NCBI GenBank assembly: GCA_034509755.1
Contig: CM067556.1
Location: 39,850,045-39,914,044 of the forward strand
Length of the DNA stretch: 64,000 nucleotides
Source of the DNA: Anisodus tanguticus
Taxonomy: Eukaryota; Streptophyta; Magnoliopsida; Solanales; Solanaceae
Reading direction: 5' to 3'
Position 1 is the first letter of the stretch, and every line of letters begins with the position of its first letter. The notes beneath the pieces were generated by a model. That model saw only the letters and a list, made by a program, of their open reading frames with translations, did not search any database and was not told where the DNA came from. Both the position numbers and the translations under genes were made by a program. Of the stretch, positions 35,983 through 47,819 are shown piece after piece.

Positions 35983-37099
35983 CATTATTAGTACCCTCAC
36001 TATTTACATTTCTTTTCACTCGCATGTCCTTACGAGGAATACCATATGGCCTCAGTATTCTGCCATAACATTCCACTTAAACTTGTCGAAGATCCACCTA
36101 CTAGTCATAGTCATTCCTCTTTTGTATCATGATCTTTATCATAAATTGTATCTGATCGGGTGTTCTTTCTCGGTTGGCTTTTAGAATCATACCACAGAAT
36201 TTGAAGTCCTCATCATCCATCATTAGAAATCTATAATTCTTCGCTTCCACCCACGCACAAAGTTATTCACAATAGATGGGGTATGCTCTTCTTCTTTTCT
36301 CAATGAGACTTATCATGTTTCCAGCCCTCATACATTGTTTAATCCTTGTAGAGGGATTCAGATGCATTGGCAACACTAGCCTTCATGATAAACATTCCCG
36401 AAGGAAAGTCCGCCCAATCATGATAGAACAAAGAAGCAGCCTGGGGCCGCATAACATTATGTGTCCTTTTTCTTTAACCACCTTTCGAAACAAAATTTCA
36501 TGTAACTTGATTTCGGAAGTTTATTCCCCTATCATTCCTCTGGAATGGGGTTTCTATTTAAATTAGGTATTCATAACAAACTCTCATATTCAAAAAGACG
36601 TAATTCAATAAGGGGCAAAAAATAATCTCAAAACGCTTCGAACCTTCTGACAGCCCTTTTTACTTTGCCTTCCCCTTTGATCTTATTTTGGCTTGCCCTT
36701 CCTTGCCAAAGCCTGGGATTTCATACAATCGTCAAATGATATCTTATCATGAATTGGAAGTTCATCTAGTATAGTCGTTTGAAAACATGTCACCCATTTT
36801 ATCCCTATGTTTAAGTGCTCTACATCTTTTCATTTGTGATATGATACTTAACCTTATTGTCTCTTGGAATAGAAGTTTTCTCTTCAGTTAACAATATTAC
36901 ACTCATGATTCTTCTTTATTAGAATATCTTACCCTGAAGGGTAGCTCAAAACATATATTCCCAAGATTGTGTCACTCTCCTAGAGTGTAAAATAGGTACA
37001 TACTGTGCATGTAGAAGGTAGGTGAGTGAGTGAGAGAATATATATCTTACATGCACCTATCCGTTCTCCCTGGGTAGGATCAGAACTCGAGGCTACATC
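35983..37099. other. Gypsy-C interior, no supported gene
   Basis: Expected to hold the region downstream of gag on the minus strand. I found no protease or RT motif. An open plus-strand stretch at 36276-36566 shows no recognisable domain and is probably accidental. Confidence 0.45.
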
Positions 37100-37833
37100 C
37101 TTGCTCTCCTCATTTATCCTATAAGCTAGTCCAAGACATTCTCAAATCACGTGTCCTCAATTACCGCACCAATAACAACCTCTTATCTCCTTGCGACAAG
37201 GCCCAACATGCATATATTTATATATCCTACAACATGGCCTAGACGGCTCCACTCAATCTGAACCACTCCTATTCTGATCCTGAGATAGCAAGGACTGTGA
37301 CCCCTGCCTCGCCAACATCTGTCATGCTGATCATGAATCTAAAATCCTTCCTCATTCTGCCTTCCCTCATAATCACCAACCACTCTAACCCTCTTAGTCA
37401 TTTCCCTTGCTCCATCTGAGTCAGCCCTACCGAATATTAATTATCCCTGGCCAACTGACTCCCTGAGCTGAGAACTCCTTAACCCTTTCAGGGGTCTATC
37501 ACTGTCAACCATACCAGGGTGGTATCGTGCTTGAGAGGCAACCAACTGGGTCAATACATGGACTGCCCTCCTAACATATTCGTCAGACGATACTGGGGGT
37601 ATATCTGACAGTATGAGGGTCTCCCTCAGTAGCCCTGATTGTATATGGGTTGAAGACTGATGGGGAGGTATCCCGCTTGTATCCTCTGATGGATCGGTCT
37701 CGATAGAAGGTGTATACCTCGAGGAAGGCATCGTTGAAATCATAAAAATGGCGAGGTTAAGAATAGGATACTTATAACTCGGTTCTATTGCACGATCTAG
37801 ATCAAGAAAGAGGGAAACCATTCTATATATCAT
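37100..37833 (-). pseudogene. Gypsy-C gag remnant
   Basis: N-terminal part starts near MPSSRYTPSIETDPSEDTSG (about 37730) and includes RRAVHVLTQLVASQARYHPG, a motif typical of Gypsy gag N-termini. After 37441 the frame breaks. A zinc knuckle of the form CYWCGN-stop-GHVI-stop-EC is readable at about 37136-37178 with two stops inside it. The gag core between the two appears deleted. Confidence 0.68.
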
Positions 37834-37921
37834 GCAGCCTCCTGTTTATAAGTGTGGCATGCAACACACCCATAAGCAAGACTTTACTAGACACAACTTG
37901 TAGACATTCCTAAGACAAACC

Positions 37922-37934
37922 TGCTTTGATACCA
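37922..37934 (-). promoter_or_regulatory. Gypsy-C primer binding site
   Basis: Minus strand TGGTATCAAAGCAG preceded by AACT, next to the start of a truncated LTR (plus TGTCACCCCCAAGG at 37939). Matches the initiator Met primer site with one change. Confidence 0.8.
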
Positions 37935-37938
37935 AGTT

Positions 37939-37975
37939 TGTCACCCCCAAGGTTGGGGTATGGCACTCTTTTGTT
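37939..37975 (-). repeat. Gypsy-C 5' LTR, truncated to about 36 bp
   Basis: TGTCACCCCCAAGGTTGGGG then TATGGC resembles the LTR edge TGTCACACCCCAACCTTGGG GGTATGGC. Homology stops near 37975, so nearly all of this LTR has been lost. Confidence 0.6.
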
Positions 37976-39254
37976 AACAACTCTATATTTATTGAATTAA
38001 ATAAAATTCTAAAACTGATTTTTTAATTCCAAAATTGCCAAGTGGCATTAAAATATTACATCAGCCATTTATTTGCCTCTCCAGACCCGACCCAGACCTG
38101 ACCCAACTAAAATAAAACCTAATCTTCCTTTTATTCGGTCATCACCCATATGACTTTACAAACTTATAACACTAACAAAAAAATCCCAAATAGAGGGGTA
38201 TAATTGCCCCTTTTACTATTGTCATTTTGAATTGCTACTTACCTGCTTAATTTACTTTCGAAGTTATTGCCTTCTTTTATATTTCTCATTCAAGGTTTTT
38301 ACATTTCTCATCGTACCTTGAATGTCGATTCTTTTTTGAGAAAATTTAGAGGTAGGGGATCCACGAGGACGCACGTAAAATTGCATAGAAATAGAAACCT
38401 GAAATAACACCTGAGTAAGACTTCCATGAGATTATTTGTTGGGGAACTTCCATCATTATACAACCCACAAATATACATTGCAAAATAATATCCCAAATAT
38501 AATATTGTAAATATGTAGCCCAAGGCTCTGATGGAAAAGAGGATGTTTTCCCTAAACGTTCACTTACCCTTAGACTGTATGAGAATGTCTATTCAAGCCA
38601 TTACCATCAAGATTCAGTAACAATACTCCAACTACTTATCTTGAATCTTTCTAAGTTAACATACTTTTACTGCAAAAACCTCCCACCCTGAAAGCAACAA
38701 ATAAATAAACAAACACATCAAAGTATTTATTGAGAATTAAATTGAACTAATGGATGAGTTTAAGTTAAACCTCGTTAGTGACAAAATCAAGCTTCTTCTT
38801 GTCCTCTCCTTCAACATTGACAACACAAAAAAATTAATTTTACAGTTATACATTCTTATACCCTGGTATATACACAATTATACAAAATTATATACAATTA
38901 TACATACTTATACATATTTATAAAATTATATACACTTGTATATACAATATTTAAAAATGTATCAACAATGTATAGGTGTGTATAAATAACGATAATACAT
39001 GTTTACGATAAAAAGTATTTGCAACCATTACACCTCAATTTCAACTAAAATAACCATAGAGGTGAGAAATTCACCAAATACCTATAAATAATTTATCAAT
39101 CTTGTATAATAGTGTATAAAAGGTGTTTATACACCCATATAAACTATTATAGAAGAAGAAGAAATCCACAAAATATATGTAAATGATTTATCAATTTTGT
39201 ATAATAGTGTATAAGAGGTATTTATACACGCATATACACTATTATACAATATTA
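37976..39254. other. Unassigned AT-rich stretch
   Basis: No gene. From about 38850 it is dominated by TATACA-type words. Two tandem units with hairpin potential lie at about 39085-39250, next to the Copia-A2 insertion. Confidence 0.4.
39085..39250. repeat. Two tandem hairpin units
   Basis: Units near 39105-39160 and 39196-39250 share TTGTATAATAGTGTATAA. In the second unit TTGTATAATAGTGTATA is exactly complementary to the later TATACACTATTATACAA (17-bp arms, loop about 20). The first unit has decayed arms. Confidence 0.8.
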
Positions 39255-40334
39255 TGTGAGTAGAACAAGTGCAGGAAACGGGAAGTAAGTAAATATTACA
39301 ATCGCTTAAAAATGATAAACTACTAGACACTACTAAGATTACAACAAAAAACTTATAATCTTCAGTTAACAAAACTGGAAACAAGAACAAACACAAACTC
39401 TTTGTCTTAGCTGAGTCGAGTGATGACACTTTGTCTTTAAGACAAGATCAAGATTGTCCCGTATATATCCTTTTACGTTATGGGCAATAGTCTCCCAAGA
39501 TAAAACAACAACTTTACAAATGAGCAAAGAAAACTCAAGTGTTTTTGAAGAACTTTGAGTATTGAATGGATGCCAAAGGGGAAGATTTCAGAAAATATTT
39601 TCAAGTGTTGAACAATTGAGCCAAAGGCCTCAATTTATAATGTAAGAAGGATGGCTTCTCAACTAGCCAAATAATGGGTTTTAATTTCCATGTAAAGGAA
39701 CTTAGTGAGGAGTTACATTCAGCCAAGTAAATGGCTGAATTCATGTGCCAAGTAATGGAGATTCAATGCTCCAAAACTAACCCAAAAGGCAGAAACTTTC
39801 TGCCTTCCGCCTTGAGCTGGAACGTTGGCACCGCGGCTCTTCCCAATTATATATTTCCTGAAACTCCAGAGACTAAACTGTAAATACTAAATTTAGGGTC
39901 CAAAAAGATAATATCGGAAGAAGCCCCACAGCCCAGCCCGACCCGGACCGGGCGGGTGGTGGTGGTGCGCGTGTGGGCCTAGCCTTGAACCTAAGCCCAC
40001 CTAGATCCTCCCTCCTTCAAACACATGGGTTACCCTTTGGGGTCCCAAATCCTTGTCCACTTTTGAGGCTTATAAAATTAACAATTCTTCCTTTCCCCAC
40101 CAATGTGGGAGATTTGTTCCACACCATATTTTTCATGCCTCAAACACCTTACTTTGTGGACAAATATCTCTTTCATTTCTTAATGAAATTTGATGATCCT
40201 TGGTCGTATGGTCATCTACTCACATAGTAGATTATTCACGTGTGAAGAACCAAAGTCTCCAACATGCGGAAGCCTAGTGTTTAAGTCATTAAAGATGGGT
40301 GGACGCAACCCCCATCAAAAGCAAATTTCCAACA
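39255..40334 (-). repeat. Copia-A2 3' LTR
   Basis: 1080 bp, edges TGTGAGTAGAACAAGTGCAGG and GCAAATTTCCAACA, followed by the polypurine complement ATCCCCTCTT. Confidence 0.92.
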
Positions 40335-40961
40335 ATCCCCTCTTAAAAGAGATTTTGGCGCACTCACAAGGTGCCTATTTCCATCAATCTTTTAGCGGAC
40401 AGATGTTGCATCTGGATAGGTAGCTTCCGCTTTAAACCTTCCACAGTTGAGTACCATCGGACTTACTTACTATGCAGTGAACGTGATGTCTTGAATCGTC
40501 GGTGTTTAGTGTAAGCCAAGTCAACGGTACCAACACAACAACTTCCCTTACTCTGTTCTTCTAAATGTTTTGTCCGTTGTGGCTGTGGACACTCTTGGAT
40601 TCTTAAGTGCGTTCATTTAAGGCGGTCTTTCCTCACACTTAAATAGGTGGTCTCCTACAAAGTATCTTGTTATACCCCACTTCACAAGTGCTAGAAACCA
40701 TTAAAAATTTCCGCAAACTTAACCTCAACAGTTGAGAATCATTAAAAGTTTTGGAAACTTAACCTTTACCGACACTGCAGATAACACTTCCTGTCTATCA
40801 CGGGAACGTCTTTGAATTTACGTTTCGTTACCAAAATCATAATCCTAAGTGCTCTTGCTTCCCCCAAAGCGCTCAACTGAACCTTTACAACTTAGTTTTC
40901 CCATTGAACCTAATTCCTGGGATCTCCAGTCGGTAAGGTTGGGTTACAACCGTATTGGTCC

Positions 40962-42165
40962 TTAAAGCTTGGGTTTTAAGCCCATTCCTCTTGAGAAGCA
41001 GAATATTTGATCTCTGGGTATGCCCTTTGTCAGTGGGTCAGCTATGTTATCCTTTGATTTTATGTAATCAATGGATATTATACCTGTGGTGATCAGCTGC
41101 CTAATGGTCTTATGTCTCCATCGAATATGACGAGACTTACCATTGTACATAGAACTTCGTGCCCTTTATAGAGCCGGCTGGCTATTACAGTGGATCATTA
41201 CAGAAGGTACGGGTTTGTCTCAACACGGGACGTCCTCTAAGAAGTCGTGAAGCCACTCAGCTTCTTCTCCTGCTTTGTCTAAAGTGATAAACTCTTATTC
41301 CATCGTGGATCGGGCGATGCAAGTTTGCTTAGAGGATTTCCACGACACAGCCCCATCACTAATTGTAAATATATACCCACTGGTGGACTTGGTGTTCTCT
41401 ATATCAGATATCTAGTTTGCATCACTGTACCCCTCTAGTACAGCTAGATATCTCGAATAATGCAACCCGTAAGTTAGAGTGTATTTCAGGTATCGTAGTA
41501 CCCGATTCAACGCTTTCCAATGATCATTACTTGGATTACGAGTAAACCTAGCCAACTTGTTGACTGCATAAGCAAAATCAGGTCGGGTGTAGTTTGTTAT
41601 GTATATAAAACAACCAATCACCTGTGCATATTTCTCCTGGCATACGGGGGCACCACAATTGTTATCAAGCTTTTAATTTCTATCCAGTGGTGACTTCATA
41701 GGCGAACTGTCAAACACCTCAAACTTTCTCAAAACATCCTCGATGTAGTGAAACTGAGATAAGACCAGTCCGTCAGATGTCTTAGAGATTTTTATCCCTA
41801 AGATGACATCTGCAATACCCATATCCTTCATGTTGAAGCATTGTTTCAACATGTTCTTAGTCTCTAGGATTAAGCTAGGACTGCTTCATGTGATCAATAT
41901 GTCATCTACGTACATGTATATCATGATGAACGAGTCAGAGTTACCTTTCGTGTAGACACATTTGTCACACTCATTAATGGAGAAACCCTTTGATAGTAGA
42001 GTACTATCAAATTTTTCATGCCATTGCTTCGGGGCTTTGTTTTACGAGATTTGACAAGTCGACAAATTTTCTTCTCTTGCCATAGAACCACATACCCATC
42101 GGGTTGTTCCATATAGATTTCGTATCTCAAGGTCATGCAACGCTGCAATCTCAATGAATACTCAT
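40962..42165 (-). pseudogene. Copia-A2 pol, C-terminal part
   Basis: RNase H end (SRHIRWRHKTIRQLITTGI, KDNIADPLTKG) at 40962-41150; FAYAVNKLARFTRNPSNDHW at 41412-41621; RT palm and thumb pieces (YMEQPDGYVV) at 41921-42115. Stops, frameshifts and a 54-bp deletion near 42118 relative to Copia-A1. The protease and integrase domains are missing. Confidence 0.88.
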
Positions 42166-42440
42166 ATGGAATTTCCCAACGATGAATTTGAAATTTCAGG
42201 AATTTCCTAACGTTTGAAATTTCAGGAATTTCCCACATTTACTGTAGTTTGAAATTTCTGTTATTTGAAATTTCAGGAATTTCCCAATGATGAATTTCTC
42301 TGTACCTGCATCTTGTGCATTGTACTTCTACTGTAGTTTTTCCTATAACTCTTTGGATGTGCTACAGTGCAATACACCGTGTAGAGTAGGTCTGACAGAC
42401 AGTTCAAAATATAGTTCTTACACATGAAGTCACTGTGATT

Positions 42441-42797
42441 TCATGCATCAAGAACCATCTTCATACCATTAACGATATGGATACCTTGGACCCCTTCTGC
42501 TGTTTCATTAGGCTGATGGTCCATCTCATCTCCAACTTGTGGAGGATCTTCTATAAGGAAACGAGCCATTCCCATAACAGTCAAGTAAAACAGCATCTTC
42601 TGCTGCCATCTCTTGAAGTTGGAGCACATAAATTTTTCCGGGCGTTCATGGTGGAAACCATAGGATGAAGAAAATGTCACATTCCCTTGAGCAGTAGGAA
42701 AGGCATTGGGTGTGCCTTGAACAATAGTGGGGAAGGAAGAAGGGTTGGCTTGAGTAGTTTTCGCAGAACTAGAGGCCACCTGCTCTTGTCCACTCAT
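42441..42797 (-). pseudogene. Copia-A2 gag, N-terminal part
   Basis: Starts MSGQEQVASSSAKTTQANPS at 42797 and shares PEKFMCSNFKRWQQKMLFYL with Copia-A1 gag, but with a much shorter low-complexity N-terminus. The frame is lost after 42441 and the sequence joins the deletion scar at about 42290. Confidence 0.85.
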
Positions 42798-42825
42798 CTT
42801 TTACAACACAATCTTGTCTTAAATT

Positions 42826-43728
42826 TGTGAGTACAACAAGTGCAGGAAACGGGAATTAAGTAAATATTACAATCGCTTACAAATGATAAACTACTAGAGA
42901 CTACTAAGATTACAACAAAAAATTATAATCTTCAGTTAGCAAAACTGGAAACAAGAACAAACACGAACTCTTTGTCTTAGCTGAGTCGAGTGATGGCACT
43001 TTGTCTTTAAGACAAGATCAAGATTGCCCTGTATATATCCTTTTACGTTATGGGCAATAGTCTCCCAAGATAAAACAACAACTTTACAAATGAGCAAAGG
43101 AAACTCAAGTGTTACTTTTGAAGAACTTTGAGTATTGAACGGATGCCAAAGGGGAAGATTTCAGAAAATATTTTCAAGTATTGAACAATTGAGCCAAAGG
43201 CCTCAATTTATAGTGTAAGAAGGATGGCTTCTCAACTAGCCAACTAATGGCTTTTAATTGCCATGTAAAGACACTTAGTGAGGAGTTACATTCAACCAAG
43301 TAAATGGCTGAGTTCATGTGCCAAGTAATGGAGATTCAATGCTCCAAAACCAACCCAAAAGGCAGAAAGTTTCTGTTTTCCGCCGTGAGCTGGAATATTG
43401 GCGCCGCGGCTCTTCCCAATTTTATATTTCTGAAACTCCAGAGACCAAACTGTAAATACTAAATTTAGGGTCCAAAAAGATAATATCAGAAGAAGCCCCA
43501 CAGCCCAGCCCGACCCGGACCTGATCGGCTGGTGGTGGTGAGCGTGTGGGCCTAGCCTTGAACCTAAGCACACCTAGGTCCTCCCTTCTTCAAACACATG
43601 GGTTACCCTTTGGGGTCCCAAACCCTTATCCACTTTTGAGGCTTATAAAATGAACAATTCTTCCTTTCCCCACCGATGTGGGAGATTTGTTCCACACCAT
43701 ATTTTTCATGCCTCAAACACCTTATTTA
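42826..43728 (-). repeat. Copia-A2 5' LTR, right end missing
   Basis: Begins TGTGAGTACAACAAGTGCAGG. Matches 39255-40157, then diverges after AAACACCTTA at about 43728; the remaining outer part of the LTR is absent. Confidence 0.88.
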
Positions 43729-44716
43729 GTGAGTCTCAACACACTCTTCACTAAAATTAAAAGGAGAGTTAGAAAATATGAGATGCATAATAATATTCTG
43801 AAAGCAATGTAAATCATGAAAACATTTAAAACAGTTTTGAGATAAAATAATTCTGAAATATAATTTTATTTCTCAAGTCATTATTTTTTGGAGTATCATT
43901 TGATTTGACATTATCTTCTTTTTATATTATCACCATGTGGTTAGTATTGGGGTCGATCCTAGCCTGATCGACTGGACCCCATCCCCGAGGTTCCACTCAA
44001 TTTAAAGTTCTAACATGCTCATGTTCAATCCCTCACTAGAGTATTTTTATCGTAGTTCCCAGACCAACGTTACACAATCTCATACCAAAGGTCATAATTT
44101 CTTTTTTTATTTTGTAGGGGTGCGGTGGTCAACACCCTTTACTTAGGAACAGAAAGGGAAAACATATAATGTCGCAAGATTTTGAAACCGAGAAATAGGA
44201 TATTCAAGGCCACTGCTTATATTGTCCATATTTAAAGATGTTTTGTAGAAATAACCTTAGTACTACACAACTTGAAGATATTGAGAAATATCCAAAAAGG
44301 AATTCAGGAATAATCCAAATTCTATCTGGGAACATTACGCTTGTTCAATTATTCCTAAGTTTTGTTGGACGGCCACAACTTGCACTAGTCCCATTTTACC
44401 TATCTTTTTTCTTGCGATTGTGACATAACATGTGAAGAATTCTTGTGTTTTTATTTTAAATTATTTTACTTTTTGTCTTTAATTGTCATAAAGAATATCA
44501 TGTGTTTTTCGGTAAAATCGGTTTTAACCAGAAACTCAGTTAGAGATTTGTATTTTAAGGTTTAAAGAAAAGTGAGTTATATCCAATCCATAAAATACGT
44601 TGACGAGTTCGGGTACAAATGATAAAAATAAATATGTGAGATGAATTAACAAAGCGAAGATAATAAGCAAGCCAAGATTTAAGACAATTGGTGAATAAAA
44701 TGGACAAATGGTTCTT
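43729..44716. other. Unassigned stretch
   Basis: No supported gene or repeat; moderately AT-rich, no long frame. Confidence 0.4.
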
Positions 44717-45142
44717 TTAGTATATTACTTTGGGAGAGATTGAGCTAGGTTTACAAAGTGAGCAAGAAGATAAAATGATCCCCTTTTTTCCTTCCTTTGA
44801 TTTACATATATAAGACAAAACTAGATTATTTTGACCCTGAAAGTTATGATGACAAGACCCCACTGGCATCACCTCGTCCACGCGTATTGTGGCACTCTGA
44901 TCGAGACTAACAGATGTAACAAGAGTTGGTGGGAGTGGGGAACAACTGTAGGGCATTCCTGGGCCATCTGATCCTCCAGATGCAACGATTCCCCCAGATG
45001 CGCTTTTCCCCCCCAATACATATAGTCCCTCACTTTCCGCGACCTTCATTTCATGAACCCGAGAAATGGAAGAGTCTGTTCGTTTTTGAACTTTTTGCGG
45101 GAGCATAATTGAAATGTCACCACTTTTCCCATGATCAGACAT
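44717..45142 (-). CDS. Uncharacterised open frame, 141 codons
   Basis: Starts MSDHGKSGDISIMLPQKVQK, hydrophilic at first, then Gly/Ser-rich (GGKSASGGIVASGGSDGPGM) and Pro/Ser-rich, with a Cys-containing end. No membrane segment, no domain I recognise. It lies head-to-head with the decayed gene beginning at 45376, so the 230 bases between may hold divergent promoters. It could be a real small gene, a fragment of a larger exon or chance. Confidence 0.3.
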   Translation of the reverse strand: MSDHGKSGDISIMLPQKVQKRTDSSISRVHEMKVAESEGLYVLGGKSASGGIVASGGSDGPGMPYSCSPLPPTLVTSVSLDQSATIRVDEVMPVGSCHHNFQGQNNLVLSYICKSKEGKKGIILSSCSLCKPSSISPKVIY

Positions 45143-45271
45143 TTTGTCAAAACGTGATTTAATACACCCCTTTACTCATTCAGTGGCGCCCTTTCAGAGA
45201 CAGAGACACCGATTGACATTTTCTGACAGGTTACGCTGCTTCGCTTTCCAACACTAATGAATACTTTCGTC

Positions 45272-45284
45272 GGCTATATAAGCG
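45272..45284 (+). promoter_or_regulatory. Candidate TATA box of the decayed gene at 45376
   Basis: CGGCTATATAAGCGG about 95 bp before ATG 45376, followed by a pyrimidine-rich leader. Typical plant core-promoter spacing; no other support. Confidence 0.45.
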
Positions 45285-45375
45285 GATGGCCCCCACTTTC
45301 TTTTCCTCATTCTCACTCTCATCTTTCTCCTTGCTAAAACTCAATTTTCTATCTTCTTGACCTATACATTAAACA

Positions 45376-46620
45376 ATGTCTTCATCATCTACTTCTACTT
45401 CTTTTTTTTTCGACCTTACCCTCGCTAGTATGAGAGAGTGACAGGGAGGTACCTCCACGGTCTTCGCTCATCATGGGCCCTCATCTTCATCGATTACTTG
45501 AGAAGTGGACTTGGGTTCCACAGTGTCTGATATCATCCCCTCCAATTTCAACTATAAGAGGGACTTCCGTGCCAATTATCAATACGAGTCAGTTGAGAGA
45601 ATCACCTTTCTGATCGATGATTCTACAATCCCCCAAGTTCGCCTAGACTATAAATGGGGGACCTGAGGTTGAGATACTCCCCCCTCCAGTCAATGCTAGC
45701 ATTGCCCAACACATCTTGGGTATGTCAATGATTTACACCTATCATTTCACTATCAGGTTCGGTCTCCTGGTTCCTGAAGTCATATAGGCCTTCTGTCGCC
45801 GTTATGACATTTGTCTAGGGCAACTGGCCTTCAGAGATTAGTCTGTTGCTTCCAGTTTCTTGCGGAACTCTCAAATCTTCCTTTTACCCTGGATTATCTG
45901 ATCCATCTTTACTCCCCCCCCCTCTGTGTTTTATGGAGGAATGATAAATCTTGCTTTCCGAGGCTCTAGATGCCTCATTATCAGTGCCGAAGACTATTAT
46001 GACTGGGGTGGTGTGCTTGGTTTGTGATGATCCATACCATCCGTCTTAACAATACTGCCCTTGTTCCCCTCCCAAATCAATGGAATAATACCCATAAGTA
46101 TCTGCATCATTTCCTTCTGTATTTTCTCATTGTCTCTCCCCGAACATCATTTCTAATGTTGTCTTCCATGTTTCTCCAGTGGCCCCAGTTGGGCTTGAAC
46201 CCTTGCATGATATCTTTGGTTGGATAATGAGCATTATATGTGCCTCTCGGAGTATTGAGAGGACTTGGAGGGGCATTTTTGCCGACCGATGGAAGGGAAA
46301 AAGCCACGGTAAGTACTTTTTTTTCTTGTCTTCATTCTTTCGCCAATTGAATCTTATGGTATAATTTTTACTTCTTTCACATTCGCAAGGCCTTTCTGCT
46401 CGAGGGGCTTCTGCAAGTAAGGCATCCTCCCAGGAGGAAGCCCGAGCTTATATTGCCTAAGCGGTCGTAGAAGCGAGGAGTAGCAGGAAGCGTGGGCTTT
46501 TAGATGATATTGGGGCATCTTCCTCCAGAAGGACCAGTTCATGTGTGAGGGATAGTGCGTGTACGCACTCAGAAAGGGTATAGGCATAAGATGTGGTTGT
46601 TAAAAAAAAATAGGCTTCAG
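45376..46620 (+). pseudogene. Plant mobile-element-associated gene, 5' exons, decayed
   Basis: ATG at 45376 (MSSSSTSTS). Readable pieces in shifting frames: FCRRYDICLGQLAFRD (about 45790), FYGGMINLAFRGSRCL (about 45930) and TWRGIFADRWKGKSHG (about 46263-46310). These resemble a family common in Solanaceae annotations as putative plant transposon or gag-like protein (recalled, not searched). An 81-bp intron with GTAAGT donor at 46309 and CAAG acceptor ending at 46389 keeps the frame (SHG then LSARGASASKASSQEE). Exon 2 has an in-frame TAA and ends near an A-run at 46603. The likely 3' end is at 52546-52855. Confidence 0.55.
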
Positions 46621-47004
46621 GCTCAAAGGGGAAGTACTGCGGATAATGTTATTTGGTAAGCTGGAAAGGCTCAAACGGATCAAAGAAATCCTACGATCCT
46701 TTCCTATACCAAGTGTTACTCAGGATTCCGCCTCAACAAACATTTGAGCCAAGTTCTAGATCACAATGCAATGCAATTGAACTTTTTCTAAAAACTCACC
46801 ACACAATGCACATGAAACGATGAGGTTGGCTTTGTTCATATCTTGGAAGCATGCAAAACAATTTTTTAAGTGTCAACACAGGAGTGAATGAGTGGTACCA
46901 GAAGAATCAATGGTTTACCATGAAGTCAGTCTTCTCCACTTGTTCTTTCCTATGAACGCTCCTAACTGTGTTGGTATCAACCAAGTCAATCAATGATTCT
47001 TAAA

Positions 47005-47011
<7 letters not shown>

Positions 47012-47067
<56 letters not shown>
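47012..47067. repeat. (TA)n microsatellite
   Basis: Uninterrupted TA tract of about 28 units inside the Ogre-like leader. Confidence 0.95.
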
Positions 47068-47072
<5 letters not shown>

Positions 47073-47199
47073 TTTGTATTTTTAATAAAGGGTACCGAAC
47101 CCAAATAGGGCTGCCTACGTATCTCATCTTTGACGAGAATCAGGTGTGCGTAGTTCGTGCAGATAGTATATATAAAATGTATGCTTGAAAAAGAATTCA

Positions 47200-47460
47200 T
47201 CCATGATAGGATAGTAAAAGTAAAAACTGTATAAAACAAATGATTGTCCACTATGGGACGAATGCAAAGTAAAAAATAATTTTCCATGATAGGATAGTAA
47301 AAGTAAAAACTGTATAAAACAGATGATTGTCCACTATGGGACGAATGCAAAGTAACAAAATAATTGTCCATGATAGGATGAATGCAATGAAAAAATGATT
47401 ATCCACAATAGGATGAATGTAATGAAAAAAAAATGATTGTCTATTATATGATGAATGAAA
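47200..47460. repeat. Minisatellite in the Ogre-like leader
   Basis: Two units of 83 bp start CCATGATAGGATAGTAAAAG at 47201 and 47284. A third starts at 47368 and decays into 32-35-bp subunits (ATGATTATCCACAATAGG type). Confidence 0.9.
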
Positions 47461-47599
47461 AGATTGGTAAACCATATATGTTCCTTTCTAAGGTGGATGC
47501 GGAGAAGTGCGTCCCTTTTTCAAGTGGACTAGGAAGTGAGTCCCTTAGACAATTTTGTTCCACTTTCGTTGGGTAGCGTTCCGCAAGGACTAGATTGAT

Positions 47600-47690
47600 T
47601 TTTTTTAGTGGTGTCGAACCCGAGAAGGGTTACCTACGTATCACACCGTATGGTGAGAATCAGACACTTGTAGTTCGTGATGATATGTTG
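47600..47690 (-). repeat. Ogre leader motif copy 2 (copy 1 at 47087-47165)
   Basis: Plus-strand ACCTACGTATCACACC with GTGAGAATCAGAC matches GCCTACGTATCTCATC with GACGAGAATCAGG at 47110-47145. Both are preceded by TCGAACCC or CCGAACCC and followed by GTAGTTCGTG. Confidence 0.8.
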
Positions 47691-47819
47691 TAAAAATGGT
47701 ATGATATAAATGAATTATGTAACAAAAATTAAGCATATCAATTGAATTTGCAAATATGTAAAAAAAACAAAAGTATGGACAAACTAGAGTGATGCCTCAT
47801 TGAATCTAGTGTTGGTTGA

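Larger units (their letters stand above)
19618..37975 (-). mobile_element. Gypsy-C: minus-strand Ty3/Gypsy split by Gypsy-D and a solo LTR
   Basis: Read right to left: truncated 5' LTR (37939-37975), primer binding site (37922-37934), gag remnant (37100-37833), non-coding interior in three blocks (37099-35983, 33433-31580, 22802-22033), polypurine tract, full 3' LTR (22032-19618). The interior without insertions is about 4.6 kb, too short for a full pol, and I see no RT or integrase, so this is a deleted or LARD-like non-autonomous element. Confidence 0.8.
39255..43728 (-). mobile_element. Copia-A2: internally deleted copy of the Copia-A family
   Basis: Left LTR 39255-40334 (the 3' LTR in element orientation) and right LTR from 42826, which stops near 43728 and lacks the last 330 or so bases present in the other copies. 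The interior keeps the end of pol, part of RT and the gag N-terminus on the minus strand, with a deletion of roughly 2.35 kb relative to Copia-A1 at about 42165-42290. The LTRs are alike over the sampled start, so the copy is not very old. Confidence 0.92.

Noticed and set aside
47000..47371. 123-codon minus-strand frame with repeated Tyr/Phe-rich blocks
   Set aside because: It translates the 83-bp minisatellite and the TA tract of the Ogre-like leader.
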